Source: Clostridia bacterium
Lineage (GTDB): Bacteria; Bacillota; Clostridia; Oscillospirales; CAG-382
Direction: 5' to 3'
DNA length: 15,971 nt
Assembly (NCBI GenBank): GCA_017613815.1
Contig: JAGADB010000151.1
Span: forward strand, 1-15,971
The notes under the pieces were generated by a model. The model did no database searches, was not told where the DNA came from, and saw only the letters and a program-made list of their open reading frames with translations. The position numbers were made by a program, and so were the translations under genes. Shown piece by piece: positions 7,770 to 14,090 of the stretch. Positions within the stretch are counted from its first letter, which is position 1; each line of letters begins with the position of its first letter.

Positions 7770-7805
7770 ATTGTTCTCCTTTATTTTTGAAATTCTGCTT
7801 TATAT

Positions 7806-8450
7806 TCAGCCCGCAAACGTCGTCTTGAGCTTTACGCCTATAAACGCGGCGTCGCAGTCGGAGCATACGGAGATGAGCTTTACGCTGCTTGCCGAGTTAT
7901 AAAACGCGGCTCCCGTGCCCGCCGTGTCGAGATACATTTCGGTTCCCACGTCGGGAATGAGGGCGTATACGTCGCCTGCGCAGGCGGCTCCGCCCGACGC
8001 TACCGTAAGGGTAGCCGTTGCGCCGGATATGGCGCATGCCGAAATTCTTCTCTTTGTACCGATTTTGTCGGTGTTGGTGGAAGTCGGCGCCTTATACACC
8101 AGAACGGCGGTCGCGCCGGATATACTCGTCGAAAGTCCCGCGGACGTCGTTACTATCGTCGTTGCCGTGGAGGCTGACGCCGTATATTTCGGGGACGGCA
8201 CGCTGTAAACCGCGCCGTAGGTTACGTTTACTCTTATTTTGGTGCCGTTTGCCCGCGGATTGAGAATATCGGATACACCCGGATGGTCTTCCGCCGCAAC
8301 GCCGAGAACGTAATCTCCGCTGTTCGCTTTTACTACGAGGTTATCGTCAATTCCGACGAGTTCTCCCGCGGATATCGCGGTTGCGGAGGCGATGTCGTAT
8401 TCCTTTATGAAAGGTGTGTTCGCACCTGTGATGTTAAACAAAAAATTCAT
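7806..8450 (-). CDS. Putative head decoration/capsid-stabilising protein
   Basis: The product has 214 residues, low in charge and rich in Thr, Ser, Ala, Val and Gly, with alternating beta patterns throughout. The N-terminus (EYDIASATAISAGELVGIDDN, from about 18) and GDYVLGVAAEDH resemble the start of phage capsid fibre or decoration proteins, which carry a similar 'aGeLv...g.GVa.ed' pattern. Residues 95-155 hold a Ser/Thr/Ala-rich stretch with SGATAVLV and SGATATLTV as a weak internal repeat. Four cysteines occur in the C-terminal half, two of them in CSDC. It sits between scaffold and capsid genes, the usual slot for decoration proteins. Function is inferred from position and composition. 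Confidence 0.68.
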   Translation of the reverse strand: MNFLFNITGANTPFIKEYDIASATAISAGELVGIDDNLVVKANSGDYVLGVAAEDHPGVSDILNPRANGTKIRVNVTYGAVYSVPSPKYTASASTATTIVTTSAGLSTSISGATAVLVYKAPTSTNTDKIGTKRRISACAISGATATLTVASGGAACAGDVYALIPDVGTEMYLDTAGTGAAFYNSASSVKLISVCSDCDAAFIGVKLKTTFAG

Positions 8451-8468
8451 AATTTTTCCTTTCTGATT

Positions 8469-9266
8469 TTAGTTTTTGGGGAGCTTTTGAGGGATGCTTC
8501 CGAGCAGTTCGGAGTATTCCCTGAAGGACATGCCGTTTTCACGCGCTATGTCCATCTGTCTTTTGGAAAGATTTAAGGGAAAATCCGAAATCACGCCCGA
8601 CGCGAATCCCGAAAGTTCTCTTTCGTCGTACAAATCCGCGCCGTTTTCTTCCTCATTTTCGTCGGATTTTGCGGTTTTTTCGTATTTTTCCGGTAAAAAT
8701 TCCCTTTTGAAGCCGACGTACGCGTCGTATATCTCCTTAATGCTTCCCTTTCTGTCCTTTGCAAAGGCGGCAAAGCTTTTGGTCGATATATCCTTCAGCA
8801 TCTCCCCGTTTTCATAACTTTTTGCAAGAGAAAGAAGCTCCGACGCGGTCATTTTTTCAAATTCCGCGTTGAAATCCGATTCTTTTTCCTCTTCCGCATT
8901 CAAAATTCCTCCGTTTTCGTCGGTTTTTGCGGAGTCCGTTTCCTCAAAGTCCGGCGCGGCAGCAGAAAGCGCCTCTTTTTCGTTTCCGGTCTCCGCTCTT
9001 TCCGTTTCGGAAGGATTTGCACGCGTATTTTGAAGCCGCGTTCCGAGCTCCTTTGCCGCGTCGGCGTAGGAAGCGCTTTTTATGGCGCCGCTTTTTTTCA
9101 GCTCCCCGATAATCTCTCTTATCTCGGAAAAAGCGGCGACGTTCTTTCTCTCGCGCTTGAGCCGTTCGGATATGAGCTTTTCGAGCTCGGTCTGCGTAAA
9201 GGTTTTTTCCTCTTTTGCCGTATCTCCGGCAATAACCGTATCTTTTCTTTCAATTTCGTTTTCCAT
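8469..9266 (-). CDS. Phage capsid scaffolding protein (DUF4355-like)
   Basis: The product has 265 residues, is highly charged and mostly helical. TFTQTELEKLISERLKRERK (about 22-41) is the typical opening of phage scaffold proteins, which carry an 'FTQeelD.ii..RLaRER' motif. A disordered acidic middle (about 78-130) and a C-terminal helical region follow; the basic C-terminus (LLGSIPQKLPKN) could bind the coat. Such proteins direct procapsid assembly and leave before or during packaging. GGGAGAAAAAACGT precedes the ATG. It lies 23 nt after the portal gene. No protease gene is nearby, so release without cleavage, as in P22, is likely. Confidence 0.82.
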   Translation of the reverse strand: MENEIERKDTVIAGDTAKEEKTFTQTELEKLISERLKRERKNVAAFSEIREIIGELKKSGAIKSASYADAAKELGTRLQNTRANPSETERAETGNEKEALSAAAPDFEETDSAKTDENGGILNAEEEKESDFNAEFEKMTASELLSLAKSYENGEMLKDISTKSFAAFAKDRKGSIKEIYDAYVGFKREFLPEKYEKTAKSDENEEENGADLYDERELSGFASGVISDFPLNLSKRQMDIARENGMSFREYSELLGSIPQKLPKN

Positions 9267-9289
9267 ACGTTTTTTCTCCCAAATTTAAG

Positions 9290-10987
9290 TCAAGCCGTGA
9301 TTCCGTCTGTTAAATTTTCGGTTTCGCGGTCGTTTTCTCCATAATTTCCGAATTTTTCGTCGAGATATCTGCATATTTCGTTTCTCATCGGCAGTCCGAC
9401 AAGGTCGACGTACGCCTTCACGAAGACGTAGTTGTCCTTGGTTATATCGGTCGATATGAGCGCGTTTATCGCGGACACGGTAAACGCCTTGGAATTCGTG
9501 AGTCCGTCGCCTATATGTATCTTTACGTCGATATTCGGCGTGTAGTTTTCGCAGAAATCCCTGCCGTCCGTCAGCATTCCGAAGTCGAAGCCGCCGTTTT
9601 CCGAGTCTATATGCCGTCCTCTCCTGTAAAATTCGAGCGCGGTATAGTCAATAAGCATAAACAGCCGCTTGAAGCCCTCGGATTTGCCCGCCTTTTTGAG
9701 CATGAGGCGGCTTTTCGCCCTCTCGTTGAGAAGTGCGATACCCGACGCCGTCGTTACCCTCGTCGGCTCTTTGCCCTGGTTTGCCTCGTAGTTGCCCGTC
9801 GTCTCCTCCATCATGGTCTTCCAGACGGTATAGTTGTTGAACTGCGATATCTGCGTTGAACCGAGGTTGCCGAGCCGCTGAACCTTGCCCGTCATTCCGG
9901 GGCGCAGCTTCCATACGGCGCCCGGCGTGTTTTCGGGAAGCGCTCCGTCGGCAAACGCGTTCTCCTCCGCCAATATCACATCGTTTGAGCAAAACGCCGA
10001 GTTCATCTGCGCAAAGGTCAGTTCCCTGTCCGCCGCGTCGATTATGGGAACGAGCATTTCAAGCTCGCTTTTGCCCCATATACTGTTCTCGCACGGCACC
10101 TTGTTGTATATTACGAACGGGAAGAACGAGCAGTTCGTGTTCTTCCAGTACTTCGGAACGTATCTCACTTCCCTGCCGTTTACGAGTATGCTTACGGCGA
10201 TGTCCCCCGCCTTGAAATTTCCCGCTTTCGAGTCTTTCGGCTGGCGGAACCAGAATTCCGTAACCGTTACGCAGTCGGGCGTCTCCTCGTAAAAATCGTC
10301 GAAGGTCGGATAATTTTCCTTTGGCGACGAGATATAGTCGTCGATTTTTTCGTTTTTGCGCGCAAAATCGGCTCCGAAAATTCTCTTTGCCCGCTGAACG
10401 TGCATGGGGTAAACGTATGCGACGTACTCGCTCGAATCAAGCGTTTCCGCCGCGGGGTCCGTATATATCTGCCACGGCTTCGGGTTTTCTATCACGACGT
10501 CCTGCTTTCCCGCACCGTGCGACGGGTTTATTCCCCAGCCGATTTTCCAGACGGCGGAGCCCGAAATGTTGAGCCGTCTTTCGTTTTTGATGTTCATATC
10601 GGCAAGGAAGTTCGCGTCGCAAACCGACCTCACCGTCTCCTCGCGGAGTCTTGCAAGCTCGGAAGAGTATCCGTTTCTCGGCGAAAATTCAAAGCCGGGA
10701 ATCTCGGGGTCAATCTGGCTTTCGACGTGGATATAGCCGTCTGACGACTGCGCCGGCTTCCACGGGAGGTTCATATCCTCCGAAAAGGTGCCGGTTAGGT
10801 AGTTTATGTCGTGCATGCCGTCGTAATACCTTTTCATTTTCTTCCAATAGGCGTCGGTTTTCTGCCTTGAAAGGCGGCTGTTTTCGACGAGCGCGCAGAT
10901 TGTATCTTCCCTTGATACCGCCGTCGAATAGTCGTACGCGCCGTCTGTAATATTTACGTTTCTTGAAAATAGATGTCTTTTTTTCAT
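9290..10987 (-). CDS. Phage portal protein (P22 gp1-like)
   Basis: The product has 565 residues. It forms the dodecameric ring at the DNA-entry vertex that docks terminase and later the neck proteins. The N-terminal half carries the clip/stem-type pattern (ENPKPWQIYTDPAAETLDSSE, split over about 169-190; YVAYVYPMHVQRAKRIFG). The central part includes NKVPCENSIWGKSELEMLVPIIDAADRE (around 296-323), a typical portal motif, then TTASGIALLNERAKSRL at about 415-431, which sits in the long wing helix region. The ATG at 10987 has AAGGAG about 13 nt upstream, a wide spacing. It follows TerL by 33 nt. The P22-like subtype is inferred from size and the accompanying nozzle gene. Confidence 0.85.
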   Translation of the reverse strand: MKKRHLFSRNVNITDGAYDYSTAVSREDTICALVENSRLSRQKTDAYWKKMKRYYDGMHDINYLTGTFSEDMNLPWKPAQSSDGYIHVESQIDPEIPGFEFSPRNGYSSELARLREETVRSVCDANFLADMNIKNERRLNISGSAVWKIGWGINPSHGAGKQDVVIENPKPWQIYTDPAAETLDSSEYVAYVYPMHVQRAKRIFGADFARKNEKIDDYISSPKENYPTFDDFYEETPDCVTVTEFWFRQPKDSKAGNFKAGDIAVSILVNGREVRYVPKYWKNTNCSFFPFVIYNKVPCENSIWGKSELEMLVPIIDAADRELTFAQMNSAFCSNDVILAEENAFADGALPENTPGAVWKLRPGMTGKVQRLGNLGSTQISQFNNYTVWKTMMEETTGNYEANQGKEPTRVTTASGIALLNERAKSRLMLKKAGKSEGFKRLFMLIDYTALEFYRRGRHIDSENGGFDFGMLTDGRDFCENYTPNIDVKIHIGDGLTNSKAFTVSAINALISTDITKDNYVFVKAYVDLVGLPMRNEICRYLDEKFGNYGENDRETENLTDGITA

Positions 10988-11020
10988 ATTCGGTATGGTT
11001 CTCCTTGATTTTTCTTATTC

Positions 11021-12373
11021 TTATATCTTCCGCATGGCGTATCCCTGCCTTATTTTCTCGGTCAGCTTTACGGTATGAATACTGTCCGCGTGCGCTCTCG
11101 CGCTTCTGAAAACGGCGAAATACCGCAGAGCGTCGGGGGCGTGCGTTACGTTGTGGGGATATTTTGCGGCGTCGGCGGGCTTCTGCTCGTCGTACAGCAG
11201 AAGCTGCATACATCTTATTAGGTTTTCGCAGTTTCTCGTTATCTTCATATCCGGCTCGCTTATGCCGTTTTCGCGCTTTTTGGGGTTGAGCCACTCTTTG
11301 AGCGCAACCCAGCCGGCAACCCTTTCGGACGTGAGTTTAGTCAAGTAAATTCCGTTTTCGGAAAATATCTCGGCAATGCTCTTTCCGCTGTCCTTCTGCC
11401 TCGACCAGAGGTCCGACGGCGCGATAAAGGTGCCTACCCCGTCCGCTTTTTTGAGTATTTCCCTTGCCGCTTCGCTGACTATAAGTCCGCTTTTGTGCAC
11501 CTCGTCGTAAACCGTCGCCCTGCCGTCCTTATCAACCGCGACGAAAACCGCGGCGAGCATATCGAGTCCGTAGTCTATCGCGCAGTATCTCCTGTAAGTG
11601 CCGTCGCAAAAAGCCTCTCTCGGTACGGTATGTATATCGTAGTCGAATTCCCTGAAAAACTGACCTTCAAAGCCGTTCCAGCTTCCGTCGAGCCACGCTT
11701 CGCGCAGTCCCGCGGGCAGGCTTTTCAACTGCTCCAGATAGTCGGGATTCTTGTCGAGCAGTATTTTATTGTCGTAAACCTTTGCGGGAATAAAGTCGTA
11801 GTCTTCCTTTCTCTCGCCGCGGCGGTACTCCTTGTCTATAAAAAGCCGCTTTACCCAGCCGTGTCCGACTCCTCCGGGGTTGCAGGTAAGGTACATTCTT
11901 TTTGGGAACGAGTTTGCGCCCCTTAAGCACGCTTTCAGCGTCTGGAACTGAAATTCCGTAAGCTGAGTCGCCTCGTCTATCGCTATGACGTCGTATTCCT
12001 GCCCCTGATACTGATAGGTGTCGTTTTCGCTGTCAAGGTATCCGAGTTTTATCCTCGAGCCGTTGGGAAAGTCGAAGGTCTTGCGCGTGTCGTTATACTG
12101 TGCAATATCTTTGAGCTCCGACAAGAGCGGTCTTATATGGTTGTCCCTGAGCTCGGGATAGGTGCGGCGTATCAAAAGCACGTTAATTCCGGGAAAGCGC
12201 GCGCACATAAGCACGAGCTTCCTTCTTAACGCCCAGCTTTTGCCGCCGCCGCGTGCGCCGCCGTACGCGACGTACTTTGCCTTTGACAGAAAGAAGAGCA
12301 TCTGCTTTTTCTGCGGCGTGCCGGAAAGTTTTATCTTTACCGGTCTTCCCTTTTTTCCTTTACTATTCGGCAA
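11021..12373 (-). CDS. terL: Terminase large subunit (ATPase and nuclease)
   Basis: The protein (450 residues from a TTG at 12373) packages DNA into the prohead and cuts it. Numbered from that start: an adenine-binding TPQKKQ at 19-24, Walker A GGARGGGKS at 38-46, Walker B DVIAIDE at 128-134, coupling motif TCNPGG at 163-168. The RNase H-like nuclease has acidic residues in CAIDYG (Asp267), APSDLW (Asp321) and HAPDALRY (Asp414). All key residues are present, so it should be active. The start is uncertain: TTG at 12373 has GGAGAG 10 nt upstream, TTG at 12394 has no clear site, and the ATG at 12301 would remove the adenine-binding motif. It overlaps the terS stop by 11 nt, so translational coupling is likely. 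Confidence 0.95.
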   Translation of the reverse strand: MPNSKGKKGRPVKIKLSGTPQKKQMLFFLSKAKYVAYGGARGGGKSWALRRKLVLMCARFPGINVLLIRRTYPELRDNHIRPLLSELKDIAQYNDTRKTFDFPNGSRIKLGYLDSENDTYQYQGQEYDVIAIDEATQLTEFQFQTLKACLRGANSFPKRMYLTCNPGGVGHGWVKRLFIDKEYRRGERKEDYDFIPAKVYDNKILLDKNPDYLEQLKSLPAGLREAWLDGSWNGFEGQFFREFDYDIHTVPREAFCDGTYRRYCAIDYGLDMLAAVFVAVDKDGRATVYDEVHKSGLIVSEAAREILKKADGVGTFIAPSDLWSRQKDSGKSIAEIFSENGIYLTKLTSERVAGWVALKEWLNPKKRENGISEPDMKITRNCENLIRCMQLLLYDEQKPADAAKYPHNVTHAPDALRYFAVFRSARAHADSIHTVKLTEKIRQGYAMRKI

Positions 12374-12737
12374 GGCGCAGCAGCTCTCCGTCAAGTATTA
12401 TTTTTATGCTCTTCTGCTCGTCGCTTGCGGATTTTTCTCTTTGCTCTCCCCAGCCGAAATTGTATTTCAAGCTGTTTGCGGCGGCGCTTGCGGAAAGCGC
12501 GCCCGTAAGCGCGTATTCCTCGGTAAACGCCTCGATTTTCGAAAGCGCCGACGTAAACGTCTGCATATATTTCGGCTTTGCATACAGTTTTTCAAACTGC
12601 GCTCTCGTCATATTCAGCTCGCACAGGAGTCCCGACAGGGTGTACGGCTTTCTTATCCTGTCCCCGTTCTGCCCGTCGCATTTTGCAAAATATGCGTCTA
12701 TTCCGCTTTTTATCGCTTCAAATTTATCGTTTTTCAT
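12363..12737 (-). CDS. terS: Terminase small subunit (DNA-packaging protein, gp3-like)
   Basis: The product has 124 residues, mostly helical. Residues about 31-52 (PYTLSGLLCELNMTRAQFEKL, shortened) fit a helix-turn-helix of the kind that binds the pac site. The middle (SKIEAFTEEYALTGALSASAAANSLKYNFGWGEQ, about 65-98) matches the family pattern ending in a 'NfGW' motif seen in gp3-type small terminases. The acidic C-terminus (IILDGELLRLAE) would bind the large subunit. GGAGAAAGGAAAAGAGT precedes the ATG at 12737. It directly precedes and overlaps terL. This type goes with headful packaging in P22. Confidence 0.83.
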   Translation of the reverse strand: MKNDKFEAIKSGIDAYFAKCDGQNGDRIRKPYTLSGLLCELNMTRAQFEKLYAKPKYMQTFTSALSKIEAFTEEYALTGALSASAAANSLKYNFGWGEQREKSASDEQKSIKIILDGELLRLAE

Positions 12738-12756
12738 ACTCTTTTCCTTTCTCCTT

Positions 12757-12978
12757 TCATATTGCCGTCAGGAATTCCCCCGCGTTCTGGGAAGCGTATT
12801 CCTCCCAGCACACCTTGTGGAGCATTTCGCCGTTTGCGTTTATCTTAAATGCGTCGTCGTCATCGAAAACGACGTATCCGCACTGCGCGCAGACGCCTAT
12901 CTTTTCTCTTGTCTTGCGCCTGCATATATTCTCTATGTCGATATCTATTTCATCGCTCACGCTATACTCTTTATCCAT
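12757..12978 (-). CDS. Small zinc-ribbon protein, first gene of the head cassette
   Basis: The product has 73 residues. The N-terminus is acidic (YSVSDEIDIDIEN), followed by a basic ICRRKTREK and a Cys4/Cys3His-type module: CAQC at about 33-36, then MLHKVC at about 55-60, spaced by an acidic DDDDAFKINANGE. This resembles one half of a LIM or zinc-ribbon domain. The start at 12978 is preferred because AAGGG stands about 7 nt upstream and earlier in-frame starts would fall in the operator palindrome. It precedes terS by 19 nt. Small zinc-binding proteins are common next to terminase genes in Clostridia phages, but I cannot assign a role. Confidence 0.72.
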   Translation of the reverse strand: MDKEYSVSDEIDIDIENICRRKTREKIGVCAQCGYVVFDDDDAFKINANGEMLHKVCWEEYASQNAGEFLTAI

Positions 12979-13057
12979 CCTTTTTCCCTTCCGTTCATCT
13001 CGTCTTTTACAGCGTTTTTTATTCCCATTCATTCCGTTTATATGACGGGGCGCATAT

Positions 13058-13079
13058 AAATAGAACAAATGTTCTATTT
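13058..13079. promoter_or_regulatory. LexA (SOS) box 2, inside the cassette 5' leader
   Basis: AAATAGAAC (13058-13066) and GTTCTATTT (13071-13079) are exact inverted repeats around AAAT. The core GAAC-N4-GTTC is the Gram-positive LexA/DinR box, and the central AAAT fits the RNRY pattern of the B. subtilis consensus. It lies about 66 bp downstream of the predicted transcription start, so bound LexA would block elongation or form a loop with box 1. It is 80 bp upstream of the first start codon. Confidence 0.8.
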
Positions 13080-13095
13080 TATGGGTTAAAAATTA

Positions 13096-13112
13096 GTGCC
13101 GCGGTGCAGCAC
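13096..13112 (-). promoter_or_regulatory. Short hairpin with weak T tract in the cassette leader
   Basis: On the minus strand GTGCTGC, loop ACC and GCGGCAC form a 7 bp stem with one G-U pair, at about +23 to +39 of the predicted transcript. TAATTTTTAA follows. It could be a weak attenuator between promoter and first gene, or just a stabilising 5' structure. The T tract is interrupted, so confidence is low. Confidence 0.35.
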
Positions 13113-13140
13113 GTAATTTTATTCGTTTTTCAGTACCTGA

Positions 13141-13169
13141 ATTATACCACAAAAACCCCAAAAAGTCAA
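13141..13169 (-). promoter_or_regulatory. Sigma-A promoter of the head cassette
   Basis: On the minus strand TTGACT (13164-13169) and TATAAT (13141-13146) are separated by 17 nt (13147-13163). TGG precedes the -10 box, giving an extended -10. Transcription should start near 13134, leaving a leader of about 155 nt before the zinc-ribbon gene. This is a strong promoter, so without repression the cassette would be highly expressed. The flanking LexA boxes supply the repression. Confidence 0.87.
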
Positions 13170-13177
13170 TAGGTTTT

Positions 13178-13193
13178 TCGAACTTTTGTTCGA
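13178..13193. promoter_or_regulatory. LexA (SOS) box 1, upstream of the cassette -35
   Basis: TCGAAC (13178-13183) and GTTCGA (13188-13193) are exact inverted repeats around TTTT. This contains CGAAC-N4-GTTCG, a perfect match to the conserved arms of the Gram-positive Cheo/DinR box. It ends 8 bp upstream of the -35 hexamer, centred near -51. Alone it would hinder polymerase only partly. Its centre is 117 bp from box 2. Confidence 0.85.
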
Positions 13194-13235
13194 CAAAATT
13201 CCCCATAAAAACGGGTATGGGACATTTTGGGAACA

Positions 13236-13925
13236 TCAGTTATATTCGGTCTTTTTGGTGATTTTAAGGACGCCGTCTAACTTTTCATGTGGGATTACGA
13301 ACACGGCGGCGGAGTTATCGGTCAGAAGCATTCCCTTATCGTAGAAAAAAGCAACGCCCCTCGGCACGAAATAAAAGTTTTCGAAGCTGAATTTACGGAA
13401 AATTACGGATTTGAAGTTTTTGCGGTAGCAAAAAGACGGATTTTGTGCGTTATGCAGGGCGGTCTTATATATGAGCTCTTTTATATATCTCTTTGCCCTT
13501 CTTCCTGTGTCGAAAACGTATTTCGGAGGCAGAATCGCGGATTTTTCGGCCGACCACAGCTGAGAGAGCCTTATATTTTTTGCGTTTTCGCCGTCTGACG
13601 ACGAAAAATCGACGAAAATGCTGACGAAATTTTTATCGGTATAGCTTACGTTGGAAGTCATACTAATACGCGGTTTTGCTTTTTCGTTTTTCGCTTTGTA
13701 AGCGAAATCGCGTGAAGAATATCTCGACGCGGCGTGGGATAAAAATCTTTCGGCGCCGGTCTTATAGAATTTATTGATTTTATTTATAAACTCCGCCTCT
13801 TTCCCTCTTTTGTTTTCCGCATAAAACACGGGATAATTTATTTTCAGCGAAAGTGTGGGCGTGTTTTTATATTTCAAGGTCTTTTCAATGCGTTCGAGCG
13901 TGAATTTTCTTTCGGTTTCGGCCAT
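13236..13925 (-). CDS. DUF3298-like protein without signal peptide
   Basis: The product has 229 residues from the ATG at 13925, chosen because GGGGAG stands 8 nt upstream; an upstream in-frame start at 14006 lacks one. The N-terminal part (TLSLKINYPVF, then EAEFINKINKFY) and C-terminal part (FYFVPRGVAFFYDKG, then AVFVIPHEKL) follow the pattern of DUF4163/DUF3298 proteins, such as RsiV extracytoplasmic domains and PdaC. Those proteins are usually outside the cell and bind or modify wall components. Here there is no signal peptide or membrane segment, so the protein is probably cytoplasmic. It is the same direction as the head cassette and ends 43 bp before LexA box 1; only a weak hairpin (13201-13222) lies between. 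No strong promoter was seen upstream. Family assignment is moderate. Confidence 0.72.
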   Translation of the reverse strand: MAETERKFTLERIEKTLKYKNTPTLSLKINYPVFYAENKRGKEAEFINKINKFYKTGAERFLSHAASRYSSRDFAYKAKNEKAKPRISMTSNVSYTDKNFVSIFVDFSSSDGENAKNIRLSQLWSAEKSAILPPKYVFDTGRRAKRYIKELIYKTALHNAQNPSFCYRKNFKSVIFRKFSFENFYFVPRGVAFFYDKGMLLTDNSAAVFVIPHEKLDGVLKITKKTEYN

Positions 13926-14033
13926 TTTTATCACTCCCCTCTCAATATATGCGTCAGATTTACAAAATATAAACGCTTTTCGGGGAAAATAATGTATTTT
14001 ATTCACAAAAATTCATTTTTACCCAAAAAAATC

Positions 14034-14062
14034 TTGTAAACGCGCGCGAAAAGTAGTATACT
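14034..14062 (+). promoter_or_regulatory. Sigma-A promoter of pgi
   Basis: TTGTAA (14034-14039) and TATACT (14057-14062) are spaced by 17 nt. The ribosome binding site AAGGGGG (14076-14082) follows, with the ATG at 14091, so the leader is about 20 nt. The gene is divergent from the DUF3298-like gene. Confidence 0.75.
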
Positions 14063-14090
14063 TAATCTGTAATGCAAGGGGGTTTTCAAA

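Larger units (their letters stand above)
3777..13193 (-). mobile_element. Phage-derived, LexA-controlled head and DNA-packaging cassette
   Basis: Ten co-oriented genes with short gaps or overlaps run from a zinc-ribbon protein through terminase, portal, scaffold, decoration, capsid, adaptor and nozzle to a coiled-coil protein. One promoter with two LexA-type operators stands at the head and one terminator at the end. Gene content and order match the head half of a P22-like short-tailed phage. No integrase, repressor, replication, lysis, tail fibre or tailspike gene is present, and I saw no direct repeats at the borders that would mark attachment sites. No frame is broken. Codon usage looks like that of the flanking host genes. 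A gene-transfer-agent-like cassette, capsid-encoding satellite or reduced prophage are all possible. Confidence 0.8.

Noticed and set aside
10710..11294. 194-codon minus-strand frame overlapping terL and portal ends
   Set aside because: It is very Arg/Lys rich, spans the terL-portal junction in another frame, and both overlapped genes have clear family motifs.
13020..13075. Second promoter overlapping LexA box 2 (TTGTTC, 17 nt, TCATAT on the minus strand)
   Set aside because: Each hexamer matches the consensus at only three of six positions, while the promoter at 13141-13169 is far better.
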